DNA of 5,028 bases, from NCBI GenBank assembly GCA_903854365.1, contig CAINWE010000258.1:1-5028 (forward strand). Reading direction: 5' to 3'. The notes beneath the pieces were generated by a model. That model had not been told where the DNA came from. It did not search any database and was given only the letters and a program-made list of their open reading frames with translations. Below, one piece after another: positions 1 to 5,028 of the stretch. Origin of the DNA: Oligoflexia bacterium. Lineage in GTDB: Bacteria; Bdellovibrionota; UBA1018. Numbering within the stretch: position 1 is the stretch's first letter; the number at the start of each line of letters is the position of its first letter. A program made the position numbers and the translations under genes.

Positions 1-240
1 CCATAGTTCGGAGTGCACATACACATCATCGACATAAAGAAAAGCGGCCTTCTCCAGGCCAATATCGACAAATGCTGCCTGCATTCCCGGTAAAACTCGG
101 GTCACGCGACCTTTATAAATATTTCCGACAATCCCTTTTCCAGAAGCTCGCTCAATGAGCAACTCTTGAATTTCACCGTTTTCGGTCAAAGCGATGCGGG
201 TTTCGGGCAATGATGCATTGATAATTAGTTCATTCGACAT
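1..240 (-). CDS. rng: Ribonuclease E/G family endoribonuclease, N-terminal part (truncated by the window edge)
   Basis: Reading the reverse strand from the ATG at 240 gives 80 uninterrupted codons to the window edge. The protein starts MSNELIINASLPETRIAL and continues with GIVGNIYKGRVTRVLPGMQAAFVDIGLEKAAFLYVDD at about residues 36-72. This is the characteristic start of RNase E/G proteins: a short N-terminal segment leading into the S1-like RNA-binding domain. The family cuts single-stranded, AU-rich RNA and acts in rRNA maturation and mRNA decay. The Mg2+-binding DNase I-like catalytic region and the zinc-link cysteines would lie outside the window, so catalytic competence cannot be judged. 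A GGGAG Shine-Dalgarno (246-250 on the opposite strand) lies 5 nt before the ATG and supports this start. The gene is divergent from the deo operon. RNase G and RNase E cannot be separated without the C-terminus; rng is the tentative symbol because the start resembles the compact G-type proteins. Confidence 0.9.
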   Translation of the reverse strand, partial: MSNELIINASLPETRIALTENGEIQELLIERASGKGIVGNIYKGRVTRVLPGMQAAFVDIGLEKAAFLYVDDVYVHSELW

Positions 241-323
241 GGATTCTCCCAAACAAAAAGGTAACCTGAGTTAACCTTGCTAGGGAAACCTAACAGCAAA
301 CAAAACACAACGTGGAAGGTTGC

Positions 324-341
324 CTGACCGTAATCGGACAG
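324..341. promoter_or_regulatory. 18-bp near-perfect palindrome, candidate operator
   Basis: CTGACCG, TAAT, CGGACAG reads as two 7-base arms around a 4-base centre. Six of seven positions pair, and the single mismatch is the same in both arms (A opposite A). The size and symmetry fit a site for a dimeric transcription factor. It lies about 85 bp before the RNase E/G start and about 380 bp before deoC. No regulator family can be named from it. As RNA it would also form a small hairpin. Confidence 0.3.
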
Positions 342-355
342 ACTTTTCGCAACAC

Positions 356-390
356 ATGAAAGTACTTCATTTTTTTCATTGAGTGACTCA
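356..390. repeat. Pair of short dyads around a T-tract
   Basis: ATGAA (356-360) and TTCAT (366-370) form a 5-bp inverted repeat around AGTAC. A run of seven T follows (370-376). Then comes TGAGTGACTCA (380-390), a perfect 11-bp odd palindrome with G at its centre. The first dyad plus T-run superficially resembles a terminator, but the stem is weak and AT-rich. A pair of protein-binding sites is an alternative reading. Function is unknown. Confidence 0.2.
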
Positions 391-508
391 TCAAGGGCAA
401 TTGAATGCTCCTAAACCTTATTCCACGGTGGCTTTGATGCCACGGGTTTCCAAAAAATTTATTCTCCCGAATCTTGGTGCGTTTAATACTTCGCAATTAA
501 CAAGACTG

Positions 509-516
509 TATAAAAT
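509..516 (+). promoter_or_regulatory. Candidate -10 element for the deo operon promoter
   Basis: TATAAAAT is the best sigma70-type -10 match upstream of deoC. No good -35 hexamer lies 16-18 bp upstream (the positions read ATACTT or TACTTC), so an activator or a weak promoter would have to be assumed. Transcription from here would start near 522 and give a leader of roughly 200 nt containing the 542-696 hairpins. A second -10-like TATGAT at 558-563 is possible, but transcription from it would start inside the long stem and abolish it. Confidence 0.3.
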
Positions 517-541
517 TTGCCTTTGCTCAACCTTCTGAGCA

Positions 542-605
542 TGAGGTGGTGATCAGTTATGATTCCTCAATCTCTAGGGAAATTCTCCCTTGGATCACCA
601 TCTCA
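542..605 (+). promoter_or_regulatory. Long inverted repeat in the deoC leader, candidate structured RNA
   Basis: TGAGGTGGTGATC (542-554) pairs with GATCACCATCTCA (593-605) over 13 consecutive positions, 12 Watson-Crick and one G-U. The enclosed 38 nt can form two small hairpins: GATT/AATC (561-564 with 569-572) and AGGGA/TCCCT (576-580 with 586-590). The whole would be a three-way junction. The 5' strand resembles an extended Shine-Dalgarno sequence. The 3' strand is part of TGGATCACC, which matches the well-known 3' tail of 16S rRNA. It does not match the purine/2'-deoxyguanosine riboswitch consensus or any other riboswitch class I recognise. Regulatory function is inferred from pairing and position only. 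Confidence 0.4.
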
Positions 606-631
606 ATTTGTCCCTAACCCTAACGAATCCA

Positions 632-647
632 ACTTGACACTTCAAGT
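632..647 (+). promoter_or_regulatory. Small perfect hairpin in the deoC leader
   Basis: ACTTGA (632-637) and TCAAGT (642-647) form a perfect 6-bp stem with a CACT loop. It lies between the long leader stem and the hairpin just before deoC. The embedded TTGACA (634-639) looks like a -35 hexamer, but no -10 follows at 16-18 bp, so a structural role is the more likely reading if it has any. Confidence 0.3.
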
Positions 648-663
648 AAAAAGTAGGAAGGCT

Positions 664-696
664 ACCGAGGTAAGGATACCATTTCCCAACCTCGGT
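664..696 (+). promoter_or_regulatory. 8-bp hairpin directly upstream of the deoC ribosome binding site
   Basis: ACCGAGGT (664-671) and ACCTCGGT (689-696) form a perfect 8-bp stem with a 17-nt loop. It ends 9 nt before the deoC Shine-Dalgarno (706-710). Only three T follow the stem, so it is a poor intrinsic terminator. Its ACCTC strand (689-693) could instead pair with GAGGT at 543-547 in the long leader stem, so switching between two structures is conceivable. A role in translation or attenuation is inference. Confidence 0.35.
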
Positions 697-719
697 TTAT
701 CCAACAGGAAACTGAAATC

Positions 720-1412
720 ATGGCAACTTCTGTCGTCCCCTCGAATCCATTTGACGAAAATCTGGCTCGTTTCATTGACCACACTCTACTCAAGCCAGAC
801 GCCACACGCAGTGAAATCGAGCACCTTTGCAAAGAGGCAATCCAATATCGGTTCGCAACCGTGTGCATCAACTCAGCCTGGATCAACCTAGCAGCAGACC
901 TTCTCAAAAACTCAACCACCCTTCCTATCGCTGTCATCGGCTTCCCCCTCGGCGCATGCTCGTCGCTCGCGAAAGCATTCGAAACCAAAGAGGCTATCCG
1001 ATCTGGAGCCCAAGAAATCGATATGGTGATTGCTCTCGGAGCACTCAAGGAGCATGATTATGCTACGGTTTTCGATGATATCAGAGCCGTAGTGGAGGCT
1101 GCCCACCCTGTTCCTGTCAAAGTCATTCTAGAGATGAGCACTCTCACCCAAGAGCAAAAAATTATTGGCTGTGCGCTTGCCAAAGCCGCGGGCGCAGCAT
1201 TTGTTAAAACCTCAACCGGATTTGGCGCAGGTGGCGCCACTATCAACGATGTCGAGCTCATGAGAAAAATCGTAGGCCCCACAATGGGAGTCAAAGCATC
1301 AGGCGGGATTCGTACACGAGAAGACGCTCTCAAAATGATTGAAGCAGGGGCCAACCGGATCGGCGCCTCCGCCAGCGTCGCAATCGTCCAATCATCCCGC
1401 TCGAAGGAGTAA
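720..1412 (+). CDS. deoC: Deoxyribose-phosphate aldolase
   Basis: This 230-residue cytosolic class I aldolase cleaves 2-deoxyribose-5-phosphate to acetaldehyde and glyceraldehyde-3-phosphate, the last step of deoxynucleoside breakdown. The length fits the compact bacterial family. FIDHTLLKPDAT (18-29) is the signature start of the TIM barrel. EIDMVI (99-104) carries the proton-relay Asp101. FVKTSTGFGAGGAT (161-174) carries the Schiff-base Lys163. VKASGGIRT (191-199) carries the second active-site Lys192 and the phosphate-binding loop. One local oddity is VIALGAL where relatives usually have VINIGAL. The ATG at 720 is supported by AGGAA at 706-710, 9 nt upstream, and by family alignment from residue 18. 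deoB follows after 7 bp, and the deoC end (GAAGGAGTAA) contains the deoB Shine-Dalgarno. It is the first gene of the operon. Confidence 0.97.
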   Translation: MATSVVPSNPFDENLARFIDHTLLKPDATRSEIEHLCKEAIQYRFATVCINSAWINLAADLLKNSTTLPIAVIGFPLGACSSLAKAFETKEAIRSGAQEIDMVIALGALKEHDYATVFDDIRAVVEAAHPVPVKVILEMSTLTQEQKIIGCALAKAAGAAFVKTSTGFGAGGATINDVELMRKIVGPTMGVKASGGIRTREDALKMIEAGANRIGASASVAIVQSSRSKE

Positions 1413-1419
1413 ATCTAAC

Positions 1420-2673
1420 GTGACCCACCCTCAAAGCATAAAGGCCTTTCAAAGAGTGATCTGGATTGTTCTGGACGGAGTTGGCGCCGGGGAACTTCCT
1501 GACTCAGCAACCTATGGCGATCTTGGGTCAAATACCTTAGGAAATTTAGGTCGAGAATTTGCAAAAAAGACGGGACGCACTCTCCAACTGCCCCACTTGC
1601 AAGCCTGGGGACTTGGAAACATCACTTCCATTGTTGGAGTTCCCCCTTCTCAAGGAGGCCCAACTCAAGCCGCCTTCGGAAAAGCATGCGAACTATCTGC
1701 AGGCAAAGACACGACTTCAGGTCACTGGGAAATGGCAGGCCTCGTGGTCAAAAAACCCTTCGTCACTTTCCCCAATGGCTTTTCGCAGGAAATCGTCGAT
1801 CGCTGGGTTCGGGAAAACCACCTCCCCGGTATTTTGGGCAATTGTTCCGCAAGCGGCACCACTATCCTAGAGGAGCTCGGGGCCGAACATATCAAGACCG
1901 GCAAGCCTATCCTCTACACAAGCGCCGATAGCGTTTGGCAAGTCGCCGCTCACGAGGAGTTTTTTGGTCTAGAGAAACTCTACAAAATCTGCAAATCGGC
2001 TCGGGTCCTCTGTGACGAACTCCAGATTGGAAGGGTCATCGCACGCCCCTTCATTGGCAATCCGGAGCAAGGAAAACCGTTTCAAAGAACTTATAACAGA
2101 AAAGACTACGCCCAACTCCCCCCCTCTGAAACCTACCTCGATCACCTCACTCGCGCCGGAATCCCGACTCTCGGAGTCGGAAAAATTTCAAATATTTATG
2201 CTGCTCAAGGGATTCAAAGGAACATCGACACTCAAGGCAATACCGACGGAATCCGAGTTCTCATCGAACAAATGAAAACTGTATCGCACGGTCTGATTTT
2301 CTGTAACCTGATCGACTTTGACATGCTCTATGGACACCGCAGGGATGTCGTAGGATTTGGTCACGCCCTCGAGGAATTCGACCGGGCGCTCCCGGAAATT
2401 CAAAGCTCAACTCACCCGGGCGACCTAGTCATCATTGCATCCGACCACGGAAACGACCCGACCTACCGAGGCACGGATCACACCCGTGAATACATCCCTC
2501 TCTTAGCTTACACACCCAGCAACACCGGCCTCTCTTCGCTTCCGATCCCCTTAGGGACTCGCTCCAGCTTCGGCGACGTCGGAGCAACGGTCAGCCACGC
2601 CCTTCTCGGAGCAACGATTCAAGATCCTCAGCTCACTGGAACTTCATTCCTCAACCTCCTGAGCGCTCCATGA
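1420..2673 (+). CDS. deoB: Phosphopentomutase
   Basis: The 417-residue product interconverts (deoxy)ribose-1-phosphate and (deoxy)ribose-5-phosphate. It links the phosphorylases downstream to DeoC. It belongs to the alkaline phosphatase superfamily with two metal ions, and all known ligands can be placed by comparison with the Bacillus cereus enzyme: Asp19 in LDGVGAGELPD, Asp301 and His306 in DFDMLYGHRRD, Asp342 and His343 in SDHGND, and His354 in TDHTRE. The phosphorylated threonine is inferred to be Thr98 in GKDTTSGHWE. Length is close to the 390-410 usual for DeoB. The start is the GTG at 1420, because AAGGAG (1404-1409) lies 10 nt upstream and the family begins just before the VIWIVLDG strand. 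The frame is open further upstream, to an ATG at 1339, but that stretch lies inside deoC and looks like shadow sequence. The stop overlaps the next gene. Confidence 0.96.
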   Translation: MTHPQSIKAFQRVIWIVLDGVGAGELPDSATYGDLGSNTLGNLGREFAKKTGRTLQLPHLQAWGLGNITSIVGVPPSQGGPTQAAFGKACELSAGKDTTSGHWEMAGLVVKKPFVTFPNGFSQEIVDRWVRENHLPGILGNCSASGTTILEELGAEHIKTGKPILYTSADSVWQVAAHEEFFGLEKLYKICKSARVLCDELQIGRVIARPFIGNPEQGKPFQRTYNRKDYAQLPPSETYLDHLTRAGIPTLGVGKISNIYAAQGIQRNIDTQGNTDGIRVLIEQMKTVSHGLIFCNLIDFDMLYGHRRDVVGFGHALEEFDRALPEIQSSTHPGDLVIIASDHGNDPTYRGTDHTREYIPLLAYTPSNTGLSSLPIPLGTRSSFGDVGATVSHALLGATIQDPQLTGTSFLNLLSAP

Positions 2674-3998
2674 AAAGTTCGCCGAGTTGGATCATTCAGA
2701 AAAAGCGTGACGGCAAAGAGTTAGAAAAACAGGAAATCCTCGACTTGATTCAGGGTCTCTCCGACGGGAGAGTTGCGGACTATCAAGCGAGCGCATTTTT
2801 GATGGCCACTTACTTTCGAGGGATGACGTTGAACGAAACGGTCGCCCTGACTGAAGCCATGCTCAATAGCGGCGAGAGATACGATTTAACGACAGTTCCA
2901 GGCATTAAGGTAGACAAACACTCCACCGGCGGAGTTGGGGACAAGGTTTCTTTGATATTAGCTCCGCTCGCTGCTGCATGCGGCTTAAAAGTTCCCATGA
3001 TGTCCGGTAGAGGACTCGGACATAGCGGCGGGACAGTAGACAAACTCGAATCGATTCCAGGCTTTAATATTCAGCTCACTCGGGAGCAATTTACAGAGAC
3101 ACTATCCCGGGTCGGCTGTGCAATGACCAGCCAAACTAGCCAAATCTGCCCGGCAGACAAAAAACTTTACGCCCTCCGGGATGTGACTGCCACGGTTGAG
3201 TGCATCCCACTGATTACTGCTTCAATCCTTTCGAAAAAAATTGCCGAAGGCGCCGATGCCCTCGTACTCGACGTCAAAATTGGCAATGGGGCTTTCATGA
3301 AAACTCAGCGACAGGGACAAGCTTTAGCTAAGACTCTGATTCAAGTCGCAAAAATCATGGGACTCCCAGCCCGAGCCATTCTCAGTAACATGAATCAGCC
3401 GCTCGGCTATGCCGCTGGCAACGCAATTGAAGTCAAGGAATCCATCGAAATCTTAAAAAATCAAAAGCAAGCCGACCTCTGCTCCGCCGATTTGAAAGAA
3501 CTCACCATTCAGCTTTGCGCCCAAATGCTAGAAGTCGGAAAAATCACAAAAAACCTCTCTGAAGGCCGAAAACTTGCGCACAGTCGCCTCACGGATGGGA
3601 GCGCCTGGAAAGTATTCCAACAACTCGTGCAAACTCAAGGCGGTAATCTCGAAGCCATTCAAGACCCGAACTTAATCCCCCTCGCACCCCAGCGCAAATC
3701 CTGGGTTGCAAAAAAATCGGGGTACCTCGTCAAAATGAACACCGAGTCCCTGGGCCGGATCCTGATTGAACTCGGGGGTGGCAGAAAAAGAGCTTCCGAC
3801 CCAATCGATCCCACCGTAGGACTAACTTTTCATCATAAGCTTGGCAATAAAATCAAATCAGGCGAGCCTTTAGTCACCCTCTACGCGAAAGAAGAGACCC
3901 AGCTTGAGCCCATCCTGGAAGAACTCACTCGTGCCATCGAAATTTCAGCAGCGAAAAAACCCGTTCCTAAACTCATTTTTGAACAAATTAAAAAATAA
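2670..3998 (+). CDS. deoA: Thymidine/pyrimidine-nucleoside phosphorylase
   Basis: The 442-residue enzyme (about 440 in E. coli DeoA) uses phosphate to split thymidine, deoxyuridine and possibly uridine into base plus (deoxy)ribose-1-phosphate. The order is an N-terminal alpha domain (1-70), the phosphate loop VDKHSTGGVGD (81-91, His84), the family signature SGRGLGHSGGTVDKLESIPGF (112-132), and YALRDVTATVECIPLITASILSKK (167-190) with base-binding Tyr167, Arg170, Ser185 and Lys189. The C-terminal domain has GGGRKRASDPIDPTVGL at 369-385. Small variants are Ser119 where Thr is usual and Asn206 in IGNGAF where Ser or Ala is usual. The ATG overlaps the deoB TGA as ATGA. No good Shine-Dalgarno precedes it, which suggests translational coupling. 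Whether it is thymidine-specific (deoA) or broad (pdp) cannot be settled from motifs; the neighbouring cdd, which makes uridine, mildly favours a broad enzyme. Confidence 0.95.
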   Translation: MKSSPSWIIQKKRDGKELEKQEILDLIQGLSDGRVADYQASAFLMATYFRGMTLNETVALTEAMLNSGERYDLTTVPGIKVDKHSTGGVGDKVSLILAPLAAACGLKVPMMSGRGLGHSGGTVDKLESIPGFNIQLTREQFTETLSRVGCAMTSQTSQICPADKKLYALRDVTATVECIPLITASILSKKIAEGADALVLDVKIGNGAFMKTQRQGQALAKTLIQVAKIMGLPARAILSNMNQPLGYAAGNAIEVKESIEILKNQKQADLCSADLKELTIQLCAQMLEVGKITKNLSEGRKLAHSRLTDGSAWKVFQQLVQTQGGNLEAIQDPNLIPLAPQRKSWVAKKSGYLVKMNTESLGRILIELGGGRKRASDPIDPTVGLTFHHKLGNKIKSGEPLVTLYAKEETQLEPILEELTRAIEISAAKKPVPKLIFEQIKK

Positions 3999-4012
3999 CC
4001 CGAGCAGTCGTT

Positions 4013-4017
4013 AAGGA
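4013..4017 (+). promoter_or_regulatory. Ribosome binding site that decides the purine phosphorylase start
   Basis: AAGGA lies 7 nt before the ATG at 4025. Another ATG at 4021 sits only 3 nt away from this site and is in a different frame that does not encode the enzyme. This places initiation at 4025. The 26-bp gap between deoA and this gene holds no terminator. Confidence 0.75.
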
Positions 4018-4024
4018 TTTATGT

Positions 4025-4876
4025 ATGCAACAGAATACGATCTACAAGAAAATCAGAGAAGCCGTCGAAGTGATCCAACAACACTCCAAGATCCAACCTG
4101 AAATTGGCCTCATTTTGGGCTCAGGATTAGGATCTATTGCCGAACTAGCGACTGAAGCAGTCACAATCCCGTATTCACAAATCCCCCACTTTCACAACCC
4201 TTCCGTTGAAGGCCATGCCGGCAAAATGGTCATTGGCAAGATTAACCAAATCCCAGTCGTTTTGCTCCAGGGCCGCTTTCACCTCTACGAAGGACACTCC
4301 ATGGAGGATGTCGTATTTCCGACCCGCACGATTTGCGGTTTAGGGATCCATAGCCTGGTACTCACCAATGCAGCCGGAGGCATCAACACCCGCTTTCGCC
4401 CAGGGGACGTCATGCTCATTGAAGATCACCTCAACCTCATGGGTGACAACCCACTCAGGGGCCCGAATCTGAGCCAACTTGGTCCACGATTTCCCGACTT
4501 ATCCGAGGCCTACCATCGAGGCTGCTTGGCAGCCTTCAAAAAAACCGCTGAGGAGCTCAAGATCAACTTCCACACCGGCACTTATGCAGGACTCCTCGGC
4601 CCCACTTATGAAACTCCGGCAGAAGTTCGCATGCTCAGAACCCTCGGAGCCGATGCAGTCGGTATGTCGACGGTCCCAGAAAGCATCGCTGCCAATCACC
4701 TCGGCGTTCAAGTGGCAGGCGTCAGTTGCATCACGAATTTGGCCGCCGGCCTCTCGCCCCACAAACTTAGCCACCAAGAAGTCATGGACACCTCTGCACA
4801 AACGGCAGAAAAAATGAAAAATTTAATCTTAAATACTTTGCCCAAACTTACCCAAAAAGGGAAAACGAACGCTTGA
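4025..4876 (+). CDS. punA: Purine nucleoside phosphorylase, trimeric (guanosine/inosine) type
   Basis: The 283-residue protein phosphorolyses (deoxy)guanosine and (deoxy)inosine to base and (deoxy)ribose-1-phosphate, feeding DeoB. Motifs of the low-molecular-mass trimeric family appear in order: GSGLG (32-36, phosphate Ser33), VEGHAGK (61-67), GRFHLYEGH (83-91, Arg84 and His86), TNAAGG (114-119), GPTYETPAE (192-200, Tyr195 and Glu196), VGMSTVPE (212-219, Met214), and ITNLAAGLS (236-244, Asn238). Glu196 and Asn238 correspond to Glu201 and Asn243 of the human enzyme, which set preference for 6-oxopurines, so adenosine is probably a poor substrate. It is not related in sequence to the hexameric DeoD type. 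The length is normal. The stop overlaps the putative cdd start, so coupled translation is likely. The symbol punA is used for such proteins; pnp, deoD or xapA appear for relatives. Confidence 0.94.
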   Translation: MQQNTIYKKIREAVEVIQQHSKIQPEIGLILGSGLGSIAELATEAVTIPYSQIPHFHNPSVEGHAGKMVIGKINQIPVVLLQGRFHLYEGHSMEDVVFPTRTICGLGIHSLVLTNAAGGINTRFRPGDVMLIEDHLNLMGDNPLRGPNLSQLGPRFPDLSEAYHRGCLAAFKKTAEELKINFHTGTYAGLLGPTYETPAEVRMLRTLGADAVGMSTVPESIAANHLGVQVAGVSCITNLAAGLSPHKLSHQEVMDTSAQTAEKMKNLILNTLPKLTQKGKTNA

Positions 4877-5028
4877 AACCTACTGTGACCCTCAAAATCC
4901 ATGAAGCCCCAGAAGCCGTGCAAGAGCTCTACGAACTCGCTAAATTAGCCCGCTCTAGATCTTATTCGCGCTACAGCGGCTACGCTGTCGGGGCAGCCAT
5001 CCGGCTACACACGGGTCGCACCTTTGGG
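4873..5028 (+). CDS. cdd: Cytidine deaminase, N-terminal part (truncated by the window edge)
   Basis: From the TTG at 4873, 52 codons remain open to the window edge. Residues 26-43 read ARSRSYSRYSGYAVGAAI, matching the N-terminal signature of cytidine deaminase (typically A-x-x-x-A-Y-x-P-Y-S-x-F-x-V-G-A-A). The enzyme deaminates cytidine and deoxycytidine to uridine and deoxyuridine, which the upstream pyrimidine phosphorylase can then split. Arg33 replaces the usual Pro before Tyr-Ser. The zinc-binding Cys-Ala-Glu and Pro-Cys-x-x-Cys motifs lie outside the window, so activity cannot be confirmed. The TTG is chosen because AAGGGA (4857-4862) is 10 nt upstream, the same spacing as for deoB, and it overlaps the previous stop as TTGA. 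A GTG at 4885 is the alternative but is 22 nt from that site. No in-frame ATG was found just upstream. Confidence 0.88.
   Translation, partial: MKPTVTLKIHEAPEAVQELYELAKLARSRSYSRYSGYAVGAAIRLHTGRTFG

Larger units (their letters stand above)
241..719. other. Divergent intergenic region, no convincing gene
   Basis: These 479 bp separate the RNase E/G gene from deoC and must carry the promoters for both directions. No reading frame here looks like a protein. A 68-codon frame on the reverse strand (290-496) and a + strand frame starting at 559 have no recognisable motifs. The region holds several inverted repeats: 324-341, 356-370, 380-390, 423-446, 542-605, 632-647 and 664-696. It is more AT-rich than the genes around 350-520. 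No tRNA, transposon end or CRISPR repeat was seen. No strong rho-independent terminator was seen, which is expected between two divergent starts. Confidence 0.8.

Noticed and set aside
262..277. TAACCT repeated 10 bp apart near the RNase E/G start
   Set aside because: Two copies of a 6-mer are too little to support a regulatory site.
423..446. Hairpin GTGGC/GCCAC as a terminator
   Set aside because: The 5-bp core needs bulges to extend and is not followed by a T-run in either direction; it lies between divergent starts where no terminator is expected.
290..496. 68-codon reverse-strand frame in the intergenic region
   Set aside because: No recognisable motif and no conserved features; it covers the AT-rich dyads and promoter region upstream of the RNase E/G gene. 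Most likely chance.
593..602. Match to the 3' tail of 16S rRNA as an rRNA fragment
   Set aside because: Only nine bases match and the flanks are unlike 16S rRNA; pairing with 542-554 explains it better.
634..662. TTGACA as a -35 element for a promoter close to deoC
   Set aside because: The matching -10 position (657-662) reads GAAGGC, unlike any sigma70 element; the hexamer is explained by the 632-647 hairpin.
520..719. Purine or 2'-deoxyguanosine riboswitch upstream of deoC
   Set aside because: The conserved loop sequences of that class are not present, and the pairing layout differs.
662..1048. 128-codon reverse-strand frame opposite deoC
   Set aside because: Antisense shadow of deoC, which has full catalytic motifs on the + strand; no motif in the reverse product.
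1339..1419. Upstream extension of deoB to the ATG at 1339
   Set aside because: It would overlap deoC by 74 bases, encodes a proline- and serine-rich stretch absent from the family, and the GTG at 1420 has its own Shine-Dalgarno.

Overview
The window is a bacterial housekeeping locus with moderate base composition. Almost all of the + strand from 720 onward is a tightly packed nucleoside and deoxynucleoside salvage operon: deoC (deoxyribose-phosphate aldolase), deoB (phosphopentomutase), deoA/pdp (thymidine or pyrimidine-nucleoside phosphorylase), a trimeric-type purine nucleoside phosphorylase, and the first 52 codons of cdd (cytidine deaminase), which runs off the right edge. On the - strand at the left edge are the first 80 codons of an RNase E/G-family endoribonuclease, running off the left edge. 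RNase E/G and the clear Shine-Dalgarno sites fit a Gram-negative bacterium, but nothing here fixes the phylum. A Bdellovibrionota- or delta-proteobacteria-like origin is only a guess.

Layout: 1-240 (-) is the 5' part of the RNase E/G gene. 241-719 is a 479-bp divergent intergenic region with no convincing gene but several inverted repeats. 720-1412 is deoC and 1420-2673 is deoB with a GTG start. 2670-3998 is deoA/pdp, which overlaps the deoB stop as ATGA. 4025-4876 is the purine nucleoside phosphorylase. 4873-5028 is the cdd start, which overlaps the preceding stop as TTGA.

How the genes work together: Cdd converts (deoxy)cytidine to (deoxy)uridine. The pyrimidine and purine phosphorylases release free bases and (deoxy)ribose-1-phosphate. 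DeoB moves the phosphate to give (deoxy)ribose-5-phosphate. DeoC splits deoxyribose-5-phosphate into acetaldehyde and glyceraldehyde-3-phosphate. The five genes therefore form a complete route from nucleosides to central carbon metabolism. Every catalytic motif that falls inside the window is intact in deoC, deoB, deoA/pdp and the purine phosphorylase.

The coding content is well known, and I found no new protein system. The least explained part is the stretch between about 520 and 719 upstream of deoC. It can form a 13-bp long-range stem (542-554 with 593-605) around smaller hairpins, followed by two more perfect hairpins just before the deoC ribosome binding site. One strand of the long stem resembles an extended Shine-Dalgarno sequence and the other resembles the 16S rRNA 3' tail. 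This could be a regulatory leader RNA of the operon, but that is inference from pairing alone.
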